A DNA stretch of 33,596 bases from an uncultured Pseudomonadota bacterium (lineage in GTDB: Bacteria > Pseudomonadota > Gammaproteobacteria > Methylococcales > Methylomonadaceae), in NCBI GenBank assembly GCA_903918375.1, contig CAIXED010000037.1, positions 1 through 33,596 on the forward strand, read 5' to 3'. The notes under the pieces were generated by a model. It did not search any database, was not told the DNA's origin, and worked only from the letters and a program-made list of their open reading frames with translations. Below are positions 23,088 to 31,601 of this stretch, one piece after another. The position numbers and the translations under genes are program-made. The stretch's first letter is position 1, and every line of letters starts with the position of its first letter.

Positions 23088-23546
23088 GCCACTGACACGC
23101 TCGCTTTTCCATGTACCGTATCTTTGACATGCTTCATCAAAAATAGCACAAGCAAATGAAGCAGGATCAAACGAAAAGCTATGTCTTGCCGGGAAGTCAG
23201 CTCGAGAAACTATTTGTAAGTCCTCATTAAACGCTGACGAGTGCATGTAAAAACATCTATGAACTTCAAACTCAACAGCGCGTCTTGCAAGCCGCCTGAT
23301 ATTTTCGTTTTCGCTATCAATTATTGACACAGAAAAACTCGCAAAAAAAATATCTTCAGATTCATCAATATCATCATCAAACCTTCTAATATTCTCTCTA
23401 AGCGAGCCGTTTTTTTGAAGATGAGAACCCCATCGAATTGCGGGATGAGACCCAGTTTCCCCAATATATAGATATTCCTTATGGATAATAAAATATACGT
23501 TTGAACAGTAACGCGCACCGCTCAATATTCCATTATGTCTTATCAT
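23079..23546 (-). CDS. GIY-YIG nuclease-like protein, last gene of the dpt operon
   Basis: 155 aa. The N-terminal half fits a compact GIY-YIG module: VYF (17-19) in place of GIY, LYIGETG (26-32) as the YIG motif, then R38 and H42 in AIRWGSHLQ at the positions of the catalytic arginine and histidine. Acidic candidates E92/E94 in AVEFEVHRCFY sit where the metal-binding glutamate is expected. Known GIY-YIG enzymes cut DNA using one metal ion. Its ATG overlaps the GHKL ATPase stop as ATGA, so the two proteins are translationally coupled and probably partners. It is not part of the classical DndFGH set. Whether it is an active nuclease is not shown by the sequence. Confidence 0.65.
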   Translation of the reverse strand: MIRHNGILSGARYCSNVYFIIHKEYLYIGETGSHPAIRWGSHLQKNGSLRENIRRFDDDIDESEDIFFASFSVSIIDSENENIRRLARRAVEFEVHRCFYMHSSAFNEDLQIVSRADFPARHSFSFDPASFACAIFDEACQRYGTWKSERVSGSI

Positions 23547-25231
23547 TCGTCAACCAGGTTAATATTATCTGTCGACCACTCTGCAAGCCAGTTTTCTATG
23601 TTTTTATGAAACTTATTAAATATTTTATTTATTGTATCTCTATCAACATCTACAAAATTGTCTCTAACGTTACTCTCAGCCAAACCAACTGAGAATATAA
23701 GTGCTTCAGCTACAATTCTCTCAATACTATTCTCTTGGTATCGAGATAAAAACTCGGTGTAGTATGGATGAATTTTATTTATTCCAACGAAGACACCCTC
23801 TGTTGCATCATAAAATGGCTCCCAAACTTTACCGTATGTAATTTTAGTGGAGTAAATAATTTTTCTAAACTGAGTGTTTTCATTGTCAGGATTGTCTTCT
23901 GCAAGTTTCGACTTTGCAATCTCTCCATCAGCAGCACTTAATTTTCTTCGCTCTAGAAACTCAGGATCAACAGATGATATTTCTTCGGGATCATCCTCTG
24001 AAATATTTTCTACAGTTGAGTTAAACGCTAAACCTTCATCATTTGTGGTGCTTTTTAGATAACTTTGACAATCATTCCTGACAGTTTTCGCAGTAATGAG
24101 TGCTTTGTTAACTATCCCCTGTAACTTACTCTTATTTTCATCATCAATTTCAAGTCTTTGTTTCGTAACATCAACATGAAGCACATCATCATGCTCCGTA
24201 GATAAATCCATTCTAATCCTTAGATTGATGTCATCTTTGGTTATCACCCCATCAAGATCATCACCCCATCGAATTAATCGTCCGTTTCTATATATAAAAA
24301 AACCTTTATTTTCTCTTGATATCTCGTATTCAGTTATCTTGCTTTTACTTTCTTTTGGCAAAGGTGATTTACTTCCTGCTAATGTTGCTTGAGGAAACAC
24401 AACCGCCTTTATAGTTATGGGAGGAAGTTCTTGTCCTTTTAAATCAGTCAAAACCCATGGGTCATTTAGAGCTAAATATGGGCTAACATAATCATAACTA
24501 TCAGGATTGTAATTCGTCTTAAAGTCTTCGCTATCTATGAATAGCATGTCTTTAGCAATTATCGATGAGTTATTATGTTCCTGCCCATGTGGTGTTATAC
24601 GCAGATTAATATTCAAAGGCTCAATTGTTTTAAGAAAAGAAAAATAAGTAACACCAAGCCTTTTTTTAAGTTTCTCCGTAGTCAGTTTTGGTGAGGCTTG
24701 ATTGACATTTTCACATCCTTCAATGATTACAGTTGTACCTGATGGGGTTTCATTGAAATACGTATCAATTAAATTTGAATATTGTTCCATTATCCCCTTA
24801 GATATAAAGAACTTATTCTTATTTCTAATTTCTATACTATCGAAAATAAATGGTCCGAATAAGACATTATCTATTTTGCTAATTATAACTATACGACTAC
24901 CTAGAGATAAGCCTGCTGACTTTAATCCCATTCCATATTTCGAGAGACTTTTTTCACTATATTTACTTTTGTCAGATCCAATTGAGAAAGCATTTTTGAT
25001 GCCTTCATCATCCATTCCAGCACCATCATCTGTAATCACATAACTAATTACAGAATTTCTTGATTTTAAACTTTTACCTTCTGCTAAGTTTAGAGAAATT
25101 ATTACGTTTCTTGCAGATGCAGTAACTGAGTTATCTACAATATCCATAATTGCTGTATGTGGCTCATACCCTATTTTTGCTATGGCTTCACAAATTCTAC
25201 CCGCGTTATAACTTATTTCTATATCTGACAT
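23543..25231 (-). CDS. GHKL ATPase (Hsp90/MutL/MORC-like), accessory gene of the dpt operon
   Basis: 562 aa. The N-terminal GHKL ATP-binding fold is clear: N-box AIMDIVDNSVTASA with D33-N34, G1 box DDGAGM (68-73), G2 box KYGMGLKSAGLSLG (98-111). A second domain (about 220-380, with FFIYRNGRLIRWGDDL and DVLHVDVTKQRLEID) resembles the S5-type transducer of MutL and MORC proteins, including a lysine in VTKQR that may sense ATP. The rest is unassigned. In MutL/MORC proteins ATP closes a dimer clamp on DNA. It begins 1 nt after the dptH stop and overlaps the GIY-YIG gene by 4 nt. This position suggests it works with the restriction complex; that role is inferred. Confidence 0.85.
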   Translation of the reverse strand: MSDIEISYNAGRICEAIAKIGYEPHTAIMDIVDNSVTASARNVIISLNLAEGKSLKSRNSVISYVITDDGAGMDDEGIKNAFSIGSDKSKYSEKSLSKYGMGLKSAGLSLGSRIVIISKIDNVLFGPFIFDSIEIRNKNKFFISKGIMEQYSNLIDTYFNETPSGTTVIIEGCENVNQASPKLTTEKLKKRLGVTYFSFLKTIEPLNINLRITPHGQEHNNSSIIAKDMLFIDSEDFKTNYNPDSYDYVSPYLALNDPWVLTDLKGQELPPITIKAVVFPQATLAGSKSPLPKESKSKITEYEISRENKGFFIYRNGRLIRWGDDLDGVITKDDINLRIRMDLSTEHDDVLHVDVTKQRLEIDDENKSKLQGIVNKALITAKTVRNDCQSYLKSTTNDEGLAFNSTVENISEDDPEEISSVDPEFLERRKLSAADGEIAKSKLAEDNPDNENTQFRKIIYSTKITYGKVWEPFYDATEGVFVGINKIHPYYTEFLSRYQENSIERIVAEALIFSVGLAESNVRDNFVDVDRDTINKIFNKFHKNIENWLAEWSTDNINLVDE

Positions 25232-25232
25232 G

Positions 25233-28200
25233 TTAATTCTCTGAATTTAGTACTAATTCCCAAAATGCTTTATCACGCATCTTCGTAAGCTTCTTCTCAC
25301 CATCGATATACAAGCTGTAGTGTTTCTCTAATTTACGGATAGATTCCATTAGATTTTCCTGCTCGTTTTTATCATCGATATTAAAGATCGCTTTGATATC
25401 GGCGTTACGGATTTCTGCTACTCGGTGTATGACCCAAGTGAGTACATAGGCCGCATAATTATTTTCGCCAGTTTTGAAATGCGTGATGTCTTGTGTTGAA
25501 AGCACTACCCCTACACCATACTCGCGGCCTTCTTTGAGAATTTTTCGAAGGTTAGTGAAATTCTGCGACATAAAATTGTCGGCTTCATCCACAAGAATTA
25601 TTTTCGTAATTTGTCGAAAATCTCCCTTAACGTCTGGTTTGCCTCGCTTCTGCATTTGCGAGTAAAAAAGGTCCAATGTAAGAGCAACAACCAAATTTTG
25701 TATCTCTGAAGGATAGCCCGCCAACTCAATTACCGTTATTCCTTCAGTAAGCTCATACAGGCTTGTCATCTTCTCCGGAATAGATTCAAAAATCTTAAAT
25801 CTCGCTAATTTTGACAAGGCAGCATAAAGGGAGTCCTCATCGACTTTTTCCTGCGCAATGAATAACGCCCAGATTTCTTCGATTGTAGGAGCAGGTCTAT
25901 CCCAGGTCGATGAGTTTTCCGGTAAAATGCCAGCCGATGTGTAGGCATCTAGAATCAAATTCTCGAGTTTTAGCTGCTGTTTTGGCCCCAGACCATATGC
26001 CTTTGCCATGGTTTCGGAAAAGCCTGCTGCAGTGTGAATCGGCAGCATTGGAGTATCACCGAATAGACTCAGCGGGTTATACGGCAACTGAAACAGTTTG
26101 TATTTTTTTGCATTCGTCGCGCTGATGAAAGCATCATCAACGTAGTCTGACTTGTAATCAAAAATCAACATGCCAATCGGAGCCGCATTAACGTTGTAAT
26201 GCTGGTTACGATATAGCTGAGCTACCATTGCCTTAGTAAACTGTGTTTTACCAGTTCCCATAGTACCGATGATACCTGTATTGGTGTTCATGAACTTAGC
26301 GGTATTGGTTGGCTCCCAATATAAAGGCTTTTCATTACGTGCGTCGTGGCCAAACAGAACTCGCAAGGGTTCGTCGATGTTAAATATGGGTACGGGAACG
26401 GCTGGTGTCGATTTCCCTTCAACCTTTGTCTCAGTATCTAAACGCGGCTCTGTGTTTGAATGAGTTGCATCAGATTTCCCGTCTGTCTGTTTCAAATCAT
26501 CTTGTGGCCGTAATAAATACTCATTGGGAATATAAAAAAGCGTTTCACTTCTGGCATTAGCAAGCATGCTTTTTAATGGGGTTCTTATTAGGTCTCCGAG
26601 AACTGCTATTGGCAATTCAATTTTCAAGACCTCTTCCTCTTCTGTGAAATTCGCATCAATAAAGGTTGCGTCTTCAACATTAACGAATAAAAAACCTTCT
26701 GGATAATTCTTTAGATTTCCTACTTGATACTCGCCTTTTAACCACCATTCACGATTTTCTACCAACTCGTCGAAATAACAAGTATCGTAGAGGTTATAGA
26801 GCTTGTACTTTTCAACCTGCATTAATACTTGTCGCGCGAACAGACCACGATAAAGCATTCCAGCCAAGTCATTCTTGCCGAGTAGGTCATCTGTAAGATA
26901 ACGTTTCAGCTCCTTTGCTTGTTGGTACCCTTTAGTATGGGTTTGACGCTTACCAGTTTTTACTTCAACCGGCAGCAGGTAAAGCTTATCTCCTTTAAAA
27001 CCAGCAAAAAGCACGTCATCCGAAATAGCACCTTGCTTATAACCTTGCACAGCTCTTGAAAAATCAGACTCGCTAATCTTTAAACCGATATTCCCAGCAA
27101 CACGAATCATTTCTGCTATTGAAAGCGGAATCCAGGTAATATCAGATCCTGCAAGAAGACAATTCACATATTTATAAGCACCGATAACGCCGCGTTTAGC
27201 CTTTCTTTCTGTATCACGGTCAGTGATCATCTTCAATAGCCACTCGCCATTGAAGGCGTTAAACTCTTCAATATGACCACCTTTCTCGTCACGCTCAAGC
27301 ACTTTACGATAAAGGTCCGTTTGTTTGGTTACGGTTATTGCATCGTAGTTCGTTGAATTGGTGTAGTTATCAGAATAGTGAATCAAGACAACATCTTTCG
27401 ATGTCTCAAAGAAATCGAGTGTGACTTTAGGATCAATAATACAGGTCCAAATAGAGCTGTCATAAGAACGCTCTAACAATGATCTGAAGTTATCGCTTAC
27501 GGCCAATGCTGTTGATTTAGCATGACCATGTTGTTCGTTGGCTTTTAACGCTGGCTTCAAAAGCCGGTTATATTGTTGGGCTAACCGCAGATGTGGCAAA
27601 TCTTTGATATCCACCCCTTTTAAGCCAAAAGCGGTGAAATAACAGTCTTGCTTATTAGCAGCAGCTTCACCAGAAATTAAGCCGTTGCACACTATACCAC
27701 TTAACTCTTGGTCCGGATCAACATCGGTGCGCTCTACACGCTGGTTATTTCGAAAGAAGCTAATGTGAGCATATTGTTGCGAGCTAACCTTTCCGTTTTC
27801 ATATTTGCTGTACGCCAGTCGGGTTCGTAGCAAATCAACAACCAGATCTGCATATTCTCTTGCCTTGCCTTTGTCCAATTCGTAACGCTGCTTGATTTCA
27901 TCATGTTTTCCAAGCTCAGAAAATCGGTCAAACTCATTATATTCCAACTTATCGTCATATAGGCACACATGGATATATGGCACCTTATCTTTTAACTGTT
28001 TAACAAGATCAACTAGCCCCATGAATAAATCAGAGTTGTCATGATTATTAACTGAGTTAATCAGCAACTTTGCTTTAGGCCCACAACTAAACAACATGCT
28101 AAATGCAGTTTGAAATTCTCCAACCTTTTCAGAAACGAGCTTGCGGATAAAGCCGAAACTTGTTTGCTGCTGAGGTACTAATTGCAACCAGAAATTGTTA

Positions 28201-30308
28201 TCTCGTTCAACCTGCACATAACTAAAATCATGTTTAGGGTGATATATATAGGGCAATAACCCTTGTGGATTGAGCCGTTCCTTGGTAATTTTAGGTAATT
28301 CTGAAAAGCTTTGTTTTACTTCCTTATCCTCAGAAATTTTCTCAGCCAAATACAGGTAGTAAGCAAGTACAACAGGATGTAATGGCGTAATAAATTCACT
28401 TGAATCAAATACTGAAAATCCCAATAACATTAGCTGCTTCTGTTCTGTTGTCAGTAGATCGTTGGTTCTAATATCAGCTATAGCATCGTTAAATGCTGTG
28501 ACTACATCTTTTACACACTGTTTATACTCGATATCCCAACCACTTATTGAAGGTAATGTTTTGCGTTGTTGTAACTCTAAAAAAAAACGATTGTAGGCGG
28601 CCTGTAGTACTGGGAAAACTGTTAAGTGCGAAGTTGAAATATTACGTTCAGGATCATCATGTCGATATAACAACTGGTCACTGACAAGTTCGTGCTCCCA
28701 TTGCAATATAGTTAATCTACGAGCCTTTGGCGCTACCTCTTGGTTATCGAGGATTATCTTGTTTTTCGCTCGATTAAAAACACCAAAATAGGATTTATCA
28801 AATAATCGGTTATATCGTTCAGTATCTAATAGAAGAGGAAGTGTCAGTGCATCTGATGCCACAGCTCCCTCAACCTCAAAGTCCAGTGTAAAATTTTTAG
28901 TTTTAACCGTGAAACTCAACTCAGCTGATTCACTGGCCATCACCTCGAAATTAACAGTACCAATATTATCTGTTTCAAACGTCTGACCTATCTGCTCAAG
29001 ATGTGCTTCAGCAGTTTCTTCTGATATTTTTAAAGTGTTTTCATCGGTTTGAAGCAAAAGGCTTTTGCGTTTTGGAATAACCAAAAAGTTGTTAGAAATT
29101 TCCGATACTAAAAAGTCACAGGCTGGAAGCACTAATACTTTAAAGTTGTAACACTCTGCGGTTTTTTCTCGCTTTAGTCTTATGCTGAAATAGAGAGGAG
29201 ACACAACTTGAACACACTTAAACTTAACTCTGCTTCGCTTACCACCTGAGTTGTTGATGCCAGATAAGCTAATATTCGGTTCCGACGCATCCTTTATCTC
29301 AACTTCGCTTTTTTCTACCGTGGCACCAATAAATACCAGTTCAAACTCAGCATCTACAATTCCAGAGCTGAGATTCAGAATTAAATGTCGCTCTCGTTTT
29401 CCCGCTTTTGTAGCCGCTTTATCTCTGGATATTAGAGTTATCCCTAAAGCACATACTTCAGATTCAAGCCTTAAACCTGCTGCCCGATTTTTTGCCTGCT
29501 CCTGATAGCAAGCCGTAAACTCTAGTGTGTTTGTCCATGTTGTTAGATCTGAAAAATTGCTTTCGACAAAACTCTCACCAAAATCGAGCTCTGCAAGTTT
29601 ATCGACAAGTTCATTCGGAAATCGCTCGGTGATCTCGGCTATACGGTCATGCAGTTGCTTATTCTCTTCTAGCCGTTTTTGTATTTGTGCATCATTATCA
29701 AATTTTATTAACTCTGAATCGAGTAAAAGGCCTAACTTACAAAACTTCAAATCGCCATCAAGCAACGCTTTATAAAGGCTATTAAAGCCAAAAACAGTGC
29801 CTTCGCTTTCTATTACCTGCTGGTAAACTAGATTCAACAGATGTACTGAAACGTGGCGCTGTTTACCAAAAGGATCAATGAGCTTTTCTAACTCAGATTT
29901 AAGACTTGATGGGTGCCAGATATAACCGTTTTGCGCAAGATCGTCCGCAGAATTAATAATAGTATCGAGCATGCTGTTATGAATGACTAACAAAGCTGTG
30001 TTCTGAAAATCATTCTGCTGAGACGAAACTTTATCTCGTAAACGAGAGATGTAATTTTCGGTAAACCCATGCAAAGAATCACCATGCAACACTGAAATCA
30101 ACTTTACGCCATTGATCTCAACGAAAGGTAACTCAGTAGTGTCGTCCTGAATTTTGCCTTCCTGGTGCCTTAATAAAGTCAAAAGCAACGACTCACTATT
30201 TTTATTGTCGGCTGATTTAAACTGATAACGAAATCCAGGTTTGAGATCCTTACTTCCCCATCCTATAAGTTGCGCAACAAGAAAATCTTCAAACTGTTTT
30301 TCTGACAT
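25233..30308 (-). CDS. dptH: DptH (DndH), HerA/FtsK-like ATPase with PD-(D/E)xK-like domain
   Basis: 1691 aa from the ATG at 30308, chosen because GGGGA lies 8 nt upstream; the frame is open to a GTG at 30329. It is the large motor of the DptFGH (DndFGH) restriction complex that attacks DNA lacking phosphorothioates. C-terminal ATPase: Walker A GTMGTGKT (K1354), Walker B ILVDEADNF (D1574-E1575), sensor-like LSTQDITHF. Before it lies a nuclease-type core: D1097/D1098 (ISDDVLFAGF), E1115-V-K1117 (LLPVEVKTG) and Q1129/Q1130 (KGYQQAKEL). The first thousand residues have no family that I recognise. The start overlaps dptG by 20 nt. Confidence 0.93.
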   Translation of the reverse strand: MSEKQFEDFLVAQLIGWGSKDLKPGFRYQFKSADNKNSESLLLTLLRHQEGKIQDDTTELPFVEINGVKLISVLHGDSLHGFTENYISRLRDKVSSQQNDFQNTALLVIHNSMLDTIINSADDLAQNGYIWHPSSLKSELEKLIDPFGKQRHVSVHLLNLVYQQVIESEGTVFGFNSLYKALLDGDLKFCKLGLLLDSELIKFDNDAQIQKRLEENKQLHDRIAEITERFPNELVDKLAELDFGESFVESNFSDLTTWTNTLEFTACYQEQAKNRAAGLRLESEVCALGITLISRDKAATKAGKRERHLILNLSSGIVDAEFELVFIGATVEKSEVEIKDASEPNISLSGINNSGGKRSRVKFKCVQVVSPLYFSIRLKREKTAECYNFKVLVLPACDFLVSEISNNFLVIPKRKSLLLQTDENTLKISEETAEAHLEQIGQTFETDNIGTVNFEVMASESAELSFTVKTKNFTLDFEVEGAVASDALTLPLLLDTERYNRLFDKSYFGVFNRAKNKIILDNQEVAPKARRLTILQWEHELVSDQLLYRHDDPERNISTSHLTVFPVLQAAYNRFFLELQQRKTLPSISGWDIEYKQCVKDVVTAFNDAIADIRTNDLLTTEQKQLMLLGFSVFDSSEFITPLHPVVLAYYLYLAEKISEDKEVKQSFSELPKITKERLNPQGLLPYIYHPKHDFSYVQVERDNNFWLQLVPQQQTSFGFIRKLVSEKVGEFQTAFSMLFSCGPKAKLLINSVNNHDNSDLFMGLVDLVKQLKDKVPYIHVCLYDDKLEYNEFDRFSELGKHDEIKQRYELDKGKAREYADLVVDLLRTRLAYSKYENGKVSSQQYAHISFFRNNQRVERTDVDPDQELSGIVCNGLISGEAAANKQDCYFTAFGLKGVDIKDLPHLRLAQQYNRLLKPALKANEQHGHAKSTALAVSDNFRSLLERSYDSSIWTCIIDPKVTLDFFETSKDVVLIHYSDNYTNSTNYDAITVTKQTDLYRKVLERDEKGGHIEEFNAFNGEWLLKMITDRDTERKAKRGVIGAYKYVNCLLAGSDITWIPLSIAEMIRVAGNIGLKISESDFSRAVQGYKQGAISDDVLFAGFKGDKLYLLPVEVKTGKRQTHTKGYQQAKELKRYLTDDLLGKNDLAGMLYRGLFARQVLMQVEKYKLYNLYDTCYFDELVENREWWLKGEYQVGNLKNYPEGFLFVNVEDATFIDANFTEEEEVLKIELPIAVLGDLIRTPLKSMLANARSETLFYIPNEYLLRPQDDLKQTDGKSDATHSNTEPRLDTETKVEGKSTPAVPVPIFNIDEPLRVLFGHDARNEKPLYWEPTNTAKFMNTNTGIIGTMGTGKTQFTKAMVAQLYRNQHYNVNAAPIGMLIFDYKSDYVDDAFISATNAKKYKLFQLPYNPLSLFGDTPMLPIHTAAGFSETMAKAYGLGPKQQLKLENLILDAYTSAGILPENSSTWDRPAPTIEEIWALFIAQEKVDEDSLYAALSKLARFKIFESIPEKMTSLYELTEGITVIELAGYPSEIQNLVVALTLDLFYSQMQKRGKPDVKGDFRQITKIILVDEADNFMSQNFTNLRKILKEGREYGVGVVLSTQDITHFKTGENNYAAYVLTWVIHRVAEIRNADIKAIFNIDDKNEQENLMESIRKLEKHYSLYIDGEKKLTKMRDKAFWELVLNSEN

Positions 30309-31599
30309 ACACTGCATCCCCGCTATCACTCATGCGCTCAACATTTCCGATGCGCTCATAAAACTGTACAACTTCTGCTTGACTCTGCTTATCAAAAAAG
30401 ACTCCGCGACGCTCAAACGCTTTAACTACTTCGTTAAACCGAAGCTTTTCATTTTCACCAATTACAAGATTTGTAAGAAGCAATAGATAATCCTGATTTA
30501 GTACCAGCGTAGCGCCTGCTGCACCGCGATGTTGAATGAAATCAGAACACAGTGACTTTAATGTTGCTTTGGCAAAGTTGGCGTTTATGTCGTCTTTATC
30601 TTTGTTCCCAGTTTCAAATTGATCTTTCGATAATTTCAATACCTGACCCAATGCTTCACTTGCAGTCGTTTTATTCTGTAGATTGCTTCTTGCTAACTGT
30701 CGTTCTTCAACAAAGCGAAGAGCGAATTCGTTCAAGTCGTCTTTTGCCTCGTCCGATCCCTTAATGCATTCTGCTAATGCCCATAAGGGCTTCACTACGT
30801 CGGTCTTCCCTTGTAACATCTCGGACATTGATAAATAAGGAAATAAAAAACGCACGTGCTTCTGGAGCTGTTTATACCCGTTATCATGAATTTCACGTCT
30901 TTCTTGGCTAGCTTTTTCAACATCTAAAATCAAATAATTGGGGACGGGCACTGGCTCCCCCTGATCCCATCTCAACAAATTATGTGATATTTGGCTAGTA
31001 TAAAGAAACCCATATAGCTTTAAGAAGGATTTGAAATTCTCGAGCAAATAACGTGGTTTGGAGCTGAGAAATTTAAAGTCTTGCTTGAAGCAATCCGCCA
31101 TAAATGGCAAAAACACATCTTCTTTCAAATCTCGAGCCTTAATATCGCTTTCTGGCTTTAGAGCTTTATTTAGAAATACGTCATATATTATTTTTTCGAT
31201 AAAATTTAACGTAATAGGGGTTAAGTTAGCAAAACCAACATTGCCCAGCATATTGGAAAACATCTTGCCAACTCTCTGATTATGTTTATTTTCTTCAGTC
31301 TGATCGGATTTAAATAATAAAAACTCTGGAGCTATATTCAGTGCATCCGGACTGTCAAAATACATTTCTTTTAAGACATCCCAAAAATCAGGATCATCCA
31401 ATCGCGCCTTAAACGCCAATTCACATAGCTCTGTGAACTTGTCGAAATCTTTATCTAATAGCTCTTTCCGATATACATCAGTAACAACTATTCCCAAGAT
31501 ATTATCCCAATCAAATTCTTTTCGCTCATCCTTTGTTCTGATAGGGAAATAGGTGGTTAGCTTGTTATTAGTGATTTGCATATTTTTACTTAAACACAC
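30289..31599 (-). CDS. dptG: DptG (DndG), restriction complex subunit
   Basis: 436 aa, assigned by its place between dptF and dptH and by its general character: helix-rich, no enzymatic motif, ending in a winged-helix-like segment (LRFNEVVKAFERRGVFFDKQSQAEVVQFYERIGNVERMSDSGDAVYV). The GTG at 31599 is supported by GGTGGA 5 nt upstream. An ATG six codons later at 31581 has no ribosome binding site. It starts 2 nt after the dptF stop and overlaps the dptH start by 20 nt. DptG is needed for restriction in studied systems; its molecular role is not known to me. Confidence 0.88.
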   Translation of the reverse strand: MCLSKNMQITNNKLTTYFPIRTKDERKEFDWDNILGIVVTDVYRKELLDKDFDKFTELCELAFKARLDDPDFWDVLKEMYFDSPDALNIAPEFLLFKSDQTEENKHNQRVGKMFSNMLGNVGFANLTPITLNFIEKIIYDVFLNKALKPESDIKARDLKEDVFLPFMADCFKQDFKFLSSKPRYLLENFKSFLKLYGFLYTSQISHNLLRWDQGEPVPVPNYLILDVEKASQERREIHDNGYKQLQKHVRFLFPYLSMSEMLQGKTDVVKPLWALAECIKGSDEAKDDLNEFALRFVEERQLARSNLQNKTTASEALGQVLKLSKDQFETGNKDKDDINANFAKATLKSLCSDFIQHRGAAGATLVLNQDYLLLLTNLVIGENEKLRFNEVVKAFERRGVFFDKQSQAEVVQFYERIGNVERMSDSGDAVYVRKTV

Positions 31600-31601
31600 T
31601 T

